Positions 42,090 to 51,493 are shown, numbered from the stretch's first letter. The stretch is DNA of 62,686 nt from Pseudomonas sp. R5(2019) (GCF_009905435.1 NZ_JAAAMT010000035.1:1-62686); one strand, 5' to 3'. Numbers and translations are program-made. The notes: generated from the sequence alone by a model not told the origin.

Positions 42090-43466
42090 TCAGAGGGCCG
42101 CGGCCGTCGGGCGTTGGCGGTAGCTGGCGCCGGTATGGCGGGGAGGCAAGTGCGCCTGTTCGGTCTGAAACAGCTTCTGGCGCAGGCTGCCGGTGTCATA
42201 GGCGGTCTTGTAGGAGCCGCGGCGTTGCAACTCGGGAATGACCAGGTCGATGAAGTCGACATAGCTTTCCGGGGTCACGGTGCGGGTCAGGTTGAACCCG
42301 TCCAGACCGGTTTCGGCGATCCAGCTTTCCAGCTCGTCGGCGACTTGCTCGGGCGAGCCGATCAGGGTGATATAGCGCCCGCCCAAAGCGTGCTGATCGA
42401 GCAGCTTGCGGCGAGTCCAGTCGTTGTTCTTCAGGTGCTGGGTGGCGGACTGGATGGCGTTGCTTTTGACGTACTGAATCGGCTCATCCAGTGCGTACTG
42501 GGCGAAGTCGATACCGGTGGAACTGGCGAAATGCGCCACGCCGGCCTCGGCGCTGGCATAGCGCAGGTACTCGGCGTGTTTCTCCCGGGCCTTGGCCTCG
42601 GTGTCGGCGACGATCACGCTGATGCCCATGAACACCTTGACCTGCAAGGCATCGCGCCCAGCCGTCACGGCGCTGGCGCGAACCTTGTCGACCTGGGCTT
42701 TGGTGGCCGCCTTGTGCTGGCCGCTGATAAACACGCATTCGGCGTGCTGCCCGGCGAACACCAGGCCACGGGCGGAGCTGCCGGCCTGAAACAGGACCGG
42801 TGTGCGCTGCGGCGAAGGCTCGCACAGGTGGTAGCCCTCGACCTGATAGAACTCGCCTTGGTGGCGAACCTTGTGGACCTTGTCCGGCTGGGCGTAGATC
42901 CGCTGTTGCGGGTCGTTGAGCACCGCGTCGTCTTCCCAGCTGCCCTCCCAGAGTTTGTAGAGCACTTGCAGGTATTCGTCGGCCTGGTCATAGCGTCGGT
43001 CGTGCTCGGCCTGGGCTTGCAGGCCCATGGCCTTGGCGGCGCTGTCCAGGTAACCGGTGACAATGTTCCAGCCGACCCGGCCACGGGTCAGGTGGTCCAG
43101 GGTCGACATGCGCCGGGCGAACAGGTACGGCGCTTCATAGGTGAGGTTGGCGGTCAGGCCGAAGCCCAGGTGCCGGGTCATGGCGGCCATGGCCGAAACC
43201 AGCAGCAGGGGATCGTTGACCGGCAGTTGGATCGATTCCTTCAGCGGCACGTCCACCGCGTTCTGGTAGACGTCGTAGACCCCGACGATATCGGCGATGA
43301 ACAGCCCGTCGAACAGCCCGCGTTCCAGCAGTTGTGCAAGCTCGGTCCAGTATTCAAGGGTCTTGTACTGGGTCGAGGTGTCACGCGGGTGGGTCCACAG
43401 GCCATGGTTGATATGGCCGATGCAGTTCATGTTGAAGGCGTTGAGGAGGATCTTTTTCTTCGCCAT
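42090..43466 (-). CDS. NtaA/SnaA/DszA-family FMN-dependent monooxygenase
   Basis: A 458-residue flavin-dependent, luciferase-like monooxygenase of the NtaA/SnaA/DszA/SsuD group. Marks are LLNAFNMNCIGHINHGLW at the start, RGRVGWNIVTGYLDSAAK and LFQAGSSARGLVFAGQHA. Relatives oxidise dibenzothiophene sulfone or nitrilotriacetate with reduced FMN. The ATG overlaps the stop of the upstream SfnB-like gene by one base. Position between SfnB-like enzymes and MetQNI strongly suggests oxidation of an imported organosulfur compound to release sulfite, but the substrate is unknown. Confidence 0.9.
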   Translation of the reverse strand: MAKKKILLNAFNMNCIGHINHGLWTHPRDTSTQYKTLEYWTELAQLLERGLFDGLFIADIVGVYDVYQNAVDVPLKESIQLPVNDPLLLVSAMAAMTRHLGFGLTANLTYEAPYLFARRMSTLDHLTRGRVGWNIVTGYLDSAAKAMGLQAQAEHDRRYDQADEYLQVLYKLWEGSWEDDAVLNDPQQRIYAQPDKVHKVRHQGEFYQVEGYHLCEPSPQRTPVLFQAGSSARGLVFAGQHAECVFISGQHKAATKAQVDKVRASAVTAGRDALQVKVFMGISVIVADTEAKAREKHAEYLRYASAEAGVAHFASSTGIDFAQYALDEPIQYVKSNAIQSATQHLKNNDWTRRKLLDQHALGGRYITLIGSPEQVADELESWIAETGLDGFNLTRTVTPESYVDFIDLVIPELQRRGSYKTAYDTGSLRQKLFQTEQAHLPPRHTGASYRQRPTAAAL

Positions 43467-44671
43467 CAAATGGTCCCCCGCAGCGGTGGGTTTGCATCGT
43501 TGAGGTAGTAGTTGCCGATGGCGTGGTACTTCCAGCGGACCGGGTCGTGCAGGGTGTGAGTGCGGGCGTTGCGCCAGTGGCGGTCCAGGCCGTGCTCGGC
43601 CAAGGTCGCCTGGCTGCCGGCCAGTTCGAACAGGGTGCTGCCGGCGGCCAGCGAGACTTCAGTGCTGATGGCGCGGGCTTCGGCCACGGCGATGGAGGCC
43701 GCTGCCACGGATTGCGCGGTGGTTTCGGTCTGGGCGCGATCGAGGAATTCGCCGGCACGCTCCAGCAGGGCTTCGGCGGCCTTCAGGCGAATGCCAAGTT
43801 GCCCGAGTGTCTTGAGGGTCAGCGGATCTTCACTGGCCTTGTCGAAACCCGAATCGATCCACGGCCGGGTGCGGGTGCGGACGAAGTGCAGGGTGTCCTC
43901 ATAGGCTGCCCGGGCGATGCCGGTGTCGATGGCTGCATGAAGGATTTGCGCCAGCGGGCCGACCGGCGTCGGTCGCTCGAACGCCGCTTGAAACGGCACG
44001 ACATCGACGGCGGCCACCAGGACGTTGTCGAACACCACCGAACCGCTGCCGGTGGTGCGCTGGCCGAAGCCGCTCCAGTCATCGATCACGCTGACGCCCG
44101 GGATGTTGGCCGCTACAAAGGCCAGTTGCTGGACGCCCAGCTCATCAATCACCGAGGTCGGGATGCGCTGGGCATAGATCGCGCCGGTGGCGTAGAACTT
44201 GCGACCGTTGATGCGGTAATGGTCGCCGTCGCGGGTCAGGCGCGTGGTGCGGTCATGGGCGGTTGCCGTGCCCAGTTCGGCCAGGGCATTGCCGAAGCGC
44301 TGGCCCGCCAATACTTCGGCAAACAGGCGCTGCTGCTGGGCCGGGTCGCCGTTGACCCGCAGCACTTCCAGTGCATAGAAATGGTTCTGTGGAATCTGCC
44401 CGATCGAGGCGTCGGCCTGGGCGATCAGGCGGATGACCTGGGCCAGGGTGACGTTGGAGACCCCCGCGCCACCGAAGCGCTTGGGCACGCTGATGCCCCA
44501 CAGGCCGGAGTGGGAAAACACCTCCAGCTCAGGGTGTGGCAAGCGGCGTTCGCGGTCGCGCAGGACGCAGTCCTGACGCAGGTACACAGCCAGCTGGCGG
44601 GCGACATCCAGGGCCTGGGCGTCGGTCTGGATGACCGCGACGGGTTCGTGCGGTTGCGGCAAAAAGCTCAT
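43466..44671 (-). CDS. SfnB-family sulfur-acquisition acyl-CoA-dehydrogenase-like oxidoreductase
   Basis: A 401-residue flavoprotein of the SfnB/DszC branch of the acyl-CoA dehydrogenase superfamily. Signals: SGLWGISVPKRFGGAGVSNV, DASIGQIPQNHFYALEVL, DDWSGFGQRTTGSGSVVF and the C-terminal HDPVRWKYHAIGNYYLN. It is the second of two adjacent SfnB-like genes; its C-terminus pattern is very similar to the first, indicating an old duplication. It needs reduced flavin from a partner reductase not seen here. Role in sulfur release is inferred. Confidence 0.9.
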   Translation of the reverse strand: MSFLPQPHEPVAVIQTDAQALDVARQLAVYLRQDCVLRDRERRLPHPELEVFSHSGLWGISVPKRFGGAGVSNVTLAQVIRLIAQADASIGQIPQNHFYALEVLRVNGDPAQQQRLFAEVLAGQRFGNALAELGTATAHDRTTRLTRDGDHYRINGRKFYATGAIYAQRIPTSVIDELGVQQLAFVAANIPGVSVIDDWSGFGQRTTGSGSVVFDNVLVAAVDVVPFQAAFERPTPVGPLAQILHAAIDTGIARAAYEDTLHFVRTRTRPWIDSGFDKASEDPLTLKTLGQLGIRLKAAEALLERAGEFLDRAQTETTAQSVAAASIAVAEARAISTEVSLAAGSTLFELAGSQATLAEHGLDRHWRNARTHTLHDPVRWKYHAIGNYYLNDANPPLRGTI

Positions 44672-44690
44672 ATGTTCTCCAGAGGACTGG

Positions 44691-45932
44691 TCAAATCCAG
44701 GAATGCCGGGCAGGCAACGTACCGTTCAAGTAAAAGGCGCCGACGGCGTGGTATTTCCAGCGCACCGGGTCATGGAGGGTGTGCACGCGGGCGTTGCGCC
44801 AATGCCGGTCGAGGTTGAATTCGGCCAGGGTGGCGCGGCTGCCGGCCAGCTCGAACAGTTTTTCGCTGGCCAGCAGCGCGATTTCGGTGGTCAGCGCCTT
44901 GGCCTCGGCGACGGCGATCGAGGCGCGTGCGGCAGACTCGGCGTCGATCGGTGCGGCGTTGACGCTGTCGAGCACAACACCGGCCTTGCGCAACAGTGCC
45001 TGGGCGGCGTGCAGTTCCAGTTTCAAGCGGCCGATATCAGCGATCACGTAAGGGTCGTCGCTGTTGCGCTCGACCTTGGCATCGATCCACGGCCGCGAGC
45101 GGGTACGGATAAATTCGATGGCGTCGTCGATGGCGCCTTCGGCGATCCCGGCGTCGATGGCGGCCTGGATCAGCTGCGAGACGGCGCCCTGGATGTTCGG
45201 TGTTTCGGCCAGGCGCCAGTTGTCCACGACCTGGTCGGCGTCCACCCGCACCTGGTCCAGCAAGACCGTGCCGCTGGCGGTGGTGCGCTGGCCGAAGCCG
45301 GACCAGTCATCGACGATACGCAGCCCGGGCGTGCCGCGCCGCACGAAGGCCATGACCTGGCGGCCGTCGTCATTGATGGCCTTGACCGCCACCCAATGGG
45401 CGAACAGCGCGCCGGTGGAGTAGAACTTCTGGCCACTGATAACAAAGCCGTCGCCGCTGCGGGTGATCCGCGCTTTCAGTTCCAGGGTGTTTTTGCTGCC
45501 GCGTTCGGGGCCGGCATTGCCGATTCGCCAGCCATCCAGCACCGAGGCGAACAGGCGCTGCTTCTGCTGCTCATTGGCGCTGCCGAGCAGCAACTGCAGG
45601 ATGCCGAACTGGTTCTGCGGGATCTGCCCAAGCGCAGGGTCCGCGGCGGAGATGATGCGGAACACGTCGGCCACGGTCACGAATGAAACGTGCGGGCCGC
45701 CGTATTGGCGCGGGATGGAAATACTGCCCAGGCCGCTGCGGGTGAACTGCTCGATCTCGGCCCAGGGCAGCTTGCGCTGCTGGTCACGGCGGGCGGCTTG
45801 CAGGCGGGCGCTGGCGGCCAGTTCACGGGCAGCCTGCAAGGCCTCGGCGTCATTGCGCAGGACCTTGGCGGGCAAGAGTAATGGGGCGTGGTCCAGATCG
45901 CTCTGGACCTTCGAATCGGCCAGACTGGACAT
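44691..45932 (-). CDS. SfnB-family sulfur-acquisition oxidoreductase, paralogue
   Basis: A 413-residue SfnB-like protein, first gene of the sulfur operon. It shares with its neighbour GSISIPRQYGGPHVSFVTVA, DPALGQIPQNQFGILQLLL, DDWSGFGQRTTASGTVLL and HDPVRWKYHAVGAFYLN. The duplicated pair may cover two substrates or form a hetero-oligomer. A 19-base gap separates the two. A 208-base leader upstream contains A/T-rich stretches near 46090 but no certain promoter. Confidence 0.9.
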   Translation of the reverse strand: MSSLADSKVQSDLDHAPLLLPAKVLRNDAEALQAARELAASARLQAARRDQQRKLPWAEIEQFTRSGLGSISIPRQYGGPHVSFVTVADVFRIISAADPALGQIPQNQFGILQLLLGSANEQQKQRLFASVLDGWRIGNAGPERGSKNTLELKARITRSGDGFVISGQKFYSTGALFAHWVAVKAINDDGRQVMAFVRRGTPGLRIVDDWSGFGQRTTASGTVLLDQVRVDADQVVDNWRLAETPNIQGAVSQLIQAAIDAGIAEGAIDDAIEFIRTRSRPWIDAKVERNSDDPYVIADIGRLKLELHAAQALLRKAGVVLDSVNAAPIDAESAARASIAVAEAKALTTEIALLASEKLFELAGSRATLAEFNLDRHWRNARVHTLHDPVRWKYHAVGAFYLNGTLPARHSWI

Positions 45933-46147
45933 CAGTACTGCTCCTTGGCTGCACTCAATGCCCTGGCGTTAGCCACTGGGGTGATTGTGTTCCTGACCAT
46001 ACCGTCCTCACGTCATAGAAGCGCCGCAGGTGGCGGCGATTACAAAAAATGCGCTGGTCCGGTGGTCCGGTTAATATACCCTAATAGTGTATAAACATTA
46101 AATAAACTAACTTTTAGGAATAACAATAGAAGGCCCGCGTTAACCGT

Positions 46148-46840
46148 CTAGAACACCCTGACGGTGCGGGGCGGCGCCCAATGTGAATTGTTGCCGACCC
46201 GGTCGAGGATGCAGTAACTCACCTCCAGGTGAGGGTCGATTCCGGCGTCTCGAATCACCGCCAGTGGCACGCGACCGCAGACCGCAGCGCCGACCTGCAA
46301 GGCCTGAAGGGGCGGCAGGTCAAGTCGTGCGTCGCCCCAGCGCAGGGTGATTGCATCGTCCACGGCCATGTTCGGGTAAGGCTCGATCGTGAACGGCACA
46401 CCGCGATTCAACCGCTGGCTGTCGACCCCGCGCTTGCGCACCGAGTCGGGCAGGACCAGCGGTTTCAGGGCCTGGTTTTCATCATCGTCCAGGCTCAACG
46501 GCGGGCCGCCCGGGCAATCGAGCTTGACCTCGGCGAGCAGCGTGGCGGAGCGGCGCGGGCAGCAGCCGACTTTCATGAATCGATAATGGATGCGCGCCGC
46601 ACCGGGCACGATCAGCCGCTCGGGCACCTTGAAGAACACTGGGCTCGCCGCGCTGGCCAAGGTGTGGGCGGCGACATAGCGGTTGTTCCAGAACAGCTCC
46701 AGCAGATCGCCAGGGTCGTGCTCGGGCGGTGGGTCGACCCGAATCGACAACCGCGCTGCGGCATGGGTGCCGATGCGGTTGTGAAGGCTGTGGGGGAGGG
46801 AAGGCGGTGGCAGTTCAGATCCTTTGAACGCGGTGGGCAT
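46148..46840 (-). CDS. Hypothetical protein, no recognised family
   Basis: A 230-residue protein with a good ribosome binding site (GGAGAAG before ATG 46840). I recognise no family. It has no signal peptide or transmembrane segment, is rich in proline, arginine and beta-strand-like alternations (AARLSIRVDP, ARIHYRFMKVG, ITLRWGDARLDLP, LEVSYCILDRVG), which suggests one or two immunoglobulin-like or beta-sandwich modules, similar in style to repeat units of large Pseudomonas surface or toxin-like proteins. It lies downstream of the cystine-type ATPase on the same strand, 136 bases away. Confidence 0.65.
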   Translation of the reverse strand: MPTAFKGSELPPPSLPHSLHNRIGTHAAARLSIRVDPPPEHDPGDLLELFWNNRYVAAHTLASAASPVFFKVPERLIVPGAARIHYRFMKVGCCPRRSATLLAEVKLDCPGGPPLSLDDDENQALKPLVLPDSVRKRGVDSQRLNRGVPFTIEPYPNMAVDDAITLRWGDARLDLPPLQALQVGAAVCGRVPLAVIRDAGIDPHLEVSYCILDRVGNNSHWAPPRTVRVF

Positions 46841-46976
46841 GGCAACTTCTCCAGTGGCAGGGGATTAACCTCTGCGACCTACATAAGTTTTGCCCACCAG
46901 ACCGTCAAGCCAACTCGTTTCAGCTGAATCACTCTTTTCACGGTTCAGACTGGTCCTACGAGTGGCACTCGGGTTT

Positions 46977-47726
46977 TCAGCCGGTGGAAAGAAACTTACT
47001 GAGAAATTGCCGGGTGCGCTCTTCGCGCGGGTTGGCAAACAACGCCTTGGCTTCGCCCTGCTCGACGATCACGCCCTTGTCGAAAAACACCACCCGGTTC
47101 GCCACGTCTCGGGCAAAGCCCATTTCGTGGGTGACGATCACCATGGTGCGCTTTTCTTCGGCCAGGCCGCGGATGGCTGCCAGCACTTCACCGACCAGTT
47201 CGGGGTCGAGTGCCGAGGTGGGTTCGTCAAAAAGGATGACTTCCGGCTCCATGGCCAGAGCCCGGGCAATCGCCACCCGCTGTTGCTGACCCCCAGACAG
47301 TCGCCTGGGGTAGGCGTCTTCCTTGCCGGCCAGGCCGACCTTGGCCAGCAGTTTTCGGCCCAGCGCGAGGGCTTCTGCGCGTGGGGTTTTCTTCACCACC
47401 AGCGGGCCTTCGATCACGTTCTCAAGGGCGGTGCGATGGGGGAACAGGTTGAAGTTCTGAAACACGAAGCCGACCTGCTGGCGCAATCGGCGGATCAGGC
47501 TGGTTTGCTGGCTGAGCGGGCGGCTGCCATCGATTTCGATGCTGCCCATGCGGATACGGCCGCTGTCGGGTACTTCAAGCAGGTTCAGGCAGCGCAAAAA
47601 GGTGGTTTTCCCCGAGCCGCTGGGGCCGATGATGGCGACGACTTCGCCGGCCTCGACGGTCATGTCGATGCCATCGAGGACCTTGTGCCCGTTGAATTGC
47701 TTGGTGAGTTTTTCAACCACAATCAT
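46977..47726 (-). CDS. tcyN: Cystine-type amino acid ABC transporter ATP-binding protein
   Basis: A 249-residue polar amino acid transporter ATPase. Walker A GPSGSGKTTFLRCLNLLE (about 35-52), signature RLSGGQQQRVAIARALAMEP, Walker B VILFDEPTSALDPEL and H-loop VIVTHEMGFA. It sits in the dcyD-binding protein-permease-ATPase operon, matching TcyN (YecC), so cystine is the likely cargo. The start is four bases after the permease stop. Confidence 0.92.
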   Translation of the reverse strand: MIVVEKLTKQFNGHKVLDGIDMTVEAGEVVAIIGPSGSGKTTFLRCLNLLEVPDSGRIRMGSIEIDGSRPLSQQTSLIRRLRQQVGFVFQNFNLFPHRTALENVIEGPLVVKKTPRAEALALGRKLLAKVGLAGKEDAYPRRLSGGQQQRVAIARALAMEPEVILFDEPTSALDPELVGEVLAAIRGLAEEKRTMVIVTHEMGFARDVANRVVFFDKGVIVEQGEAKALFANPREERTRQFLSKFLSTG

Positions 47727-47730
47727 GAGG

Positions 47731-48399
47731 TCAAGGCTCCAGGTCGTGCCGATTGACCCGCGCTTCCAGGCGGTGCTGCAAGTGCGCGAGCACGCTGGCC
47801 AGCACCCAGTAGATCAGCGCGGCGGCCAGATACATGGTGAAAATTTCGAAGGTTCGGGCGGTGATCAACTGCGCCTGGCGGAACAGTTCGGGCACCTGAA
47901 TGGTGGCGGCCAGGGCGGTGTCCTTGACCAGCGAAATAAAGCTGTTGCCCAGCGGTGGCAAGGCGGTGCGCGCTGCCTGCGGCAGGATCGCCCGACGCAA
48001 GGCCTGGCCCCGGGTCATGCCGATGCTGGCGGCGGCTTCCCACTGGCCACGGTCGATGGAGCTGATGGCCGCGCGCAGGATTTCACAGGCATAGGCCGCC
48101 ATGTTCAGCGAGAAGCCGATCAGCGCCGCCGGCAACGGGTCCAGTTCCAGGCCCAATTGCGGCAGCCCGTAATAGATCACGAACAACTGGACCAACAGCG
48201 GCGTGCCGCGAAAGAACGACACGTAGATGCGGGCAATCCAACTGAGCAGCTTGAATCTCGAAAGCCGCATCAGCGCCAGGCCAAAGCCCAGCACCAATCC
48301 GAAGAACATCCCGCCCAGGCTCAGGATGACGGTGTAGTACGCGCCCTTGAGCAGAAAGGGCGCGGAATCCAGCGCGAGCTGAAGGCTGTCTTCGATCAT
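47731..48399 (-). CDS. tcyL: Cystine-type amino acid ABC transporter permease
   Basis: A 222-residue permease of the His/Glu/Gln/Arg family, five transmembrane helices. The EAA loop reads EAAASIGMTRGQALRRAILP near residue 135. It overlaps the binding protein gene by four bases and precedes the ATPase by four, so it is tightly coupled. The dcyD neighbour makes a TcyL (YecS) assignment more likely than a general amino acid permease. Confidence 0.92.
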   Translation of the reverse strand: MIEDSLQLALDSAPFLLKGAYYTVILSLGGMFFGLVLGFGLALMRLSRFKLLSWIARIYVSFFRGTPLLVQLFVIYYGLPQLGLELDPLPAALIGFSLNMAAYACEILRAAISSIDRGQWEAAASIGMTRGQALRRAILPQAARTALPPLGNSFISLVKDTALAATIQVPELFRQAQLITARTFEIFTMYLAAALIYWVLASVLAHLQHRLEARVNRHDLEP

Positions 48400-49190
48400 T
48401 GAGTGATGTCAGCGTTAAAGTACTTTTCCGACAGTTTTTTCAGGGTGCCGTCGGCGCGCAGCTTGTCGATGGCCTTGTTGATTGCGGCCAGCAGCTCGGG
48501 TTCGCCCTTGCGCAGTGCGATACCGGCTTCCTGGCGAGAGAAGGCTTCGCCGGACACGGCGGTGTCCTTGGCCTTGCTGACCAGCTCAAGTGCGGCCAAG
48601 CGGTCGACCAGAATGGCGTCGATGCGGCCCACGCGCAGGTCCTGGTATTTGGTCGGGTCATCGTCGTAGGTCTTGATGATGGCTTTGGGTACGTTGTCCT
48701 TGAGCCATTGCTCATAGTTGGTGCCCAGGCCCACGCCAACTTTCTTGCCCGCCAGGTCGGCGGCGGTCTTGATGGTGCCCTCGTTCTTTTTAAGCGTCAG
48801 CGCCTGAATGCCGGAGACGGTGTACGGCTGGGAAAAGTCGTACTTGTTCTTGCGCTCTTCGGAGATGGTCACCTGGTTGATCACCGCATCCAGGCGCTTG
48901 GATTCCAGTGCCGCGAGAATGCCGTCCCACTTGGTCGGCTGCAGCTTGGCCTTGACTCCCAGCTCCTTGGCCAGGGCTTCGGAAAACTCCACCTCGAAGC
49001 CGGCCAGCTTGCCGTCGGCATCGACAAAACTGAAAGGCGGGTAGGTGCCTTCCAGCCCCACGTTGATCACGCCTTTGTCCTTGATTTGCTGCAGCTGCTC
49101 GCCGGCCACGGCCTGGCCCAGCAGACCACTGCCGAGCGCCACGCCCAGGCTTGCGAAAAGGAATTTTTTGCCGAATGCAGAAATGCTCAT
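48396..49190 (-). CDS. tcyJ: Cystine ABC transporter substrate-binding protein
   Basis: A 264-residue periplasmic binding protein (FliY/TcyJ type). The signal peptide (MSISAFGKKFLFASLGVALG, cleavage near VAGEQ) is followed by KDKGVINVGLEGTYPPFSFV, the domain hallmark GFEVEFSEALAKELG and QVTISEERKNKYDFSQPY. The ATG at 49190 begins a normal signal peptide; an upstream in-frame start adds 11 non-signal residues. Overlaps tcyL by four bases. Confidence 0.93.
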   Translation of the reverse strand: MSISAFGKKFLFASLGVALGSGLLGQAVAGEQLQQIKDKGVINVGLEGTYPPFSFVDADGKLAGFEVEFSEALAKELGVKAKLQPTKWDGILAALESKRLDAVINQVTISEERKNKYDFSQPYTVSGIQALTLKKNEGTIKTAADLAGKKVGVGLGTNYEQWLKDNVPKAIIKTYDDDPTKYQDLRVGRIDAILVDRLAALELVSKAKDTAVSGEAFSRQEAGIALRKGEPELLAAINKAIDKLRADGTLKKLSEKYFNADITQ

Positions 49191-49304
49191 GACAAGCCCC
49201 GCTTTTGTTGTGATGGATGGCAACCACGTAATGCGACGGCACGACTATAGGGAATCTTTTCTATAGCTAAAAATACTGAAAACTACTTTAAATATTTCAT
49301 TTGG

Positions 49305-50303
49305 TTATTTTGTCCAGATCTCCGGATAGGCAAACAACGCCGGTGCGCCACCGGTATGCAGGAAGATTAGCGGGCCTTCGCCGAAGCGTTGGCGACCCAG
49401 GCCATCGAGCAAGCCGGCCATGGCCTTGCCGGTGTAGACCGGGTCCAGCAGCAAGCCTTCCTGGCTTGCCAGCAACTTGATCGCCGCCAGCGTCCCGGCA
49501 TTGGGCTCGCCATAGCGAGGGGCGAAATAGTCGTCCCACAACTCGACCCGAAACGCTGCCGGCAGCGGCACACCCAGCAGGTCGGCAGTGCGCTGGGCCA
49601 GGCCCTCGACTTTGGGGCGTTGGTCGGCATCGGTGCGCGAGACGGTGACGCCGATCACGGGCAGTTGCGCCAGCACCTCGCTCAAGGCCAGGCCCAGGCC
49701 ACTGTGAGTGCCGGCACTGCCCGAGGCCAGCACCACGGCGGCAAAGTCCAGCCCGGTGGCCTTGATCTGTTCGGCCAGCTCCAGCCCGGCCCGTACGTAC
49801 CCCAGCGCTCCGAGCGGGTTGGAGCCACCGATCGGTACCCGGTAAGGTTTTTTGCCCTGTGCCTGCAGCCGGGCGGCGAGGGCCTGCAATTGTTCATCGG
49901 CGTTGTCGAGGTTCGCGACCCGCTCGACGTGTGCGCCGAACAGGTCGAGCAGCAGGCGGTTGCCATTGCTCAGGTAGTTGCCTTGATCGGTACCGATCGG
50001 GTTTTCCAGCAGCGCCACACAGCCCAGCCCCAGCTTGGCGGCGAGGGCGGCGGTCTGGCGGACATGGTTGGATTGGATTGCCCCGGCAGTGATCAGCGTG
50101 TCGCAGCCTTGCGCGAGGGCGTCGGCGGCCAGGTATTCGAGCTTGCGCAATTTGTTGCCGCCCATGGCCAGCGGGGTCAGGTCGTCGCGTTTGACGTAGA
50201 TGTCGCGACCGAGCCAGACACTCAGGCGTTCGAGTTTTTCCAGGGGCGTTGGCACGCCAAGCAAGTCGAGACGTTTAAAGCGGGCGAGCGTTTGCTTGAT
50301 CAT
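49305..50303 (-). CDS. dcyD: D-cysteine desulfhydrase
   Basis: A 332-residue PLP enzyme of the ACC deaminase/D-cysteine desulfhydrase family that converts D-cysteine to pyruvate, sulfide and ammonia. The PLP lysine is in MGGNKLRKLEYL (about residue 51), substrate contacts in AIQSNHVRQTAALAAKLG, and the phosphate loop in ASGSAGTHSGLGL. Context with the cystine transporter makes DcyD more likely than ACC deaminase. It lies about 115 bases upstream of tcyJ and divergent from the serine acetyltransferase gene. Confidence 0.92.
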   Translation of the reverse strand: MIKQTLARFKRLDLLGVPTPLEKLERLSVWLGRDIYVKRDDLTPLAMGGNKLRKLEYLAADALAQGCDTLITAGAIQSNHVRQTAALAAKLGLGCVALLENPIGTDQGNYLSNGNRLLLDLFGAHVERVANLDNADEQLQALAARLQAQGKKPYRVPIGGSNPLGALGYVRAGLELAEQIKATGLDFAAVVLASGSAGTHSGLGLALSEVLAQLPVIGVTVSRTDADQRPKVEGLAQRTADLLGVPLPAAFRVELWDDYFAPRYGEPNAGTLAAIKLLASQEGLLLDPVYTGKAMAGLLDGLGRQRFGEGPLIFLHTGGAPALFAYPEIWTK

Positions 50304-50506
50304 GGGAATTTTGCTTCAGGAAAAGACTCGACTATAGGCAGGCAACCCAAGGGCGGCAAATTGGCGGTTATGCCACCGCGATTGGCAGCGGCATGAATCG
50401 GTTATTTTTTCGGGCCCGATTTTTGCCGTAGAGTGGACGCCGATAGGCGGCCGTTTTTCATGCCGCCCCTCTCGAATGTTTCAGGCGAATGTGTCAGGAG
50501 TTAACC

Positions 50507-51436
50507 GTGAGCGAAAAAGCGCAAGGGCGTTGGCAGTTGCAGTCCATTGTTGGCCAATTGCGGAGCGCCCGTGACGAATGGCGCCGTACCAACGGTCGCA
50601 GCAGTGGCGAACAGGGCGGTCGTGAGCTGCCTTCGCGCGAAGCCATGAAGGGCATCCTCGAGCATTTGTGCGGCGCGATGTTTCCCATGCGCCTGGGGCC
50701 GGTGGATCTGCGCGAGGAAAGCGAAGACTTCTACGTCGGCCACACCCTCGACTCGGCGCTCAATGCACTGTTCGGGCAGGCACGCCTGGAGTTGCGTTAC
50801 ATCGCTCGCAAGGGCAAATGCGACGAGGCTCAGGTCGATGCCAAGGCCGAGCGGCTGATCCAGGATTTCGCCGCGGCGTTGCCGGGCTTGCGCGTGCTGC
50901 TGGACACCGACGTGCTGGCCGCCTACCACGGCGACCCCGCAGCGCGCAGCGTCGATGAAGTGCTGCTCTGCTACCCGGGGATTCTGGCGGTGATTCACCA
51001 TCGCCTGGCGCACCATCTGTACCGTGCTGGCCTGCCTTTGCTGGCGCGGATCAGCTCGGAACTGGCCCACTCTGCCACCGGCATCGACATTCACCCCGGC
51101 GCGCAGATTGGCCCGAGCTTCTTTATCGACCATGGCACCGGCGTGGTCATCGGTGAAACCGCGATCATTGGCGAACGGGTGCGGATTTACCAGGCCGTGA
51201 CCTTGGGGGCCAAGCGCTTTCCGTCCGATGAGTCCGGGCAATTGCAAAAGGGCCAGCCGCGCCACCCGATCGTCGAGGACGACGTGGTGATCTATGCCGG
51301 TGCGACTATTCTGGGACGCATCACCATCGGCAAAGGCTCGACCATTGGCGGTAATGTCTGGCTGACCCGCAGCGTGCCGGCGGGCAGCAACCTGACCCAG
51401 GCGAACCTGCAACACGATGACGGAACCCAGAAATAA
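50507..51436 (+). CDS. epsC: Serine O-acetyltransferase (EpsC-type)
   Basis: Transfers an acetyl group to serine, making O-acetylserine for cysteine synthesis. The 309-residue product has an extended N-terminal helical domain and the left-handed beta-helix with hexapeptide repeats in the C-terminal third (IDIHPGAQIGPSFFIDHGTG, VVIGETAIIGERVRIYQAV). A GTG at 50507 is chosen as start because AGGAG lies seven bases before it. It is divergent from dcyD, so cysteine breakdown and synthesis genes share an intergenic region of about 200 bases. Confidence 0.92.
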   Translation: MSEKAQGRWQLQSIVGQLRSARDEWRRTNGRSSGEQGGRELPSREAMKGILEHLCGAMFPMRLGPVDLREESEDFYVGHTLDSALNALFGQARLELRYIARKGKCDEAQVDAKAERLIQDFAAALPGLRVLLDTDVLAAYHGDPAARSVDEVLLCYPGILAVIHHRLAHHLYRAGLPLLARISSELAHSATGIDIHPGAQIGPSFFIDHGTGVVIGETAIIGERVRIYQAVTLGAKRFPSDESGQLQKGQPRHPIVEDDVVIYAGATILGRITIGKGSTIGGNVWLTRSVPAGSNLTQANLQHDDGTQK

Positions 51437-51493
51437 GGGAGGCCAAACCCCCTCCTGAAGCCCGGCCGGATTGGTCCTGAGCGGCCATTCATG

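Noticed and set aside
41331..43508. 725-codon plus-strand open frame across metQ and the monooxygenase gene
   Set aside because: It runs antisense to two well-supported genes and shows no domain-like sequence.
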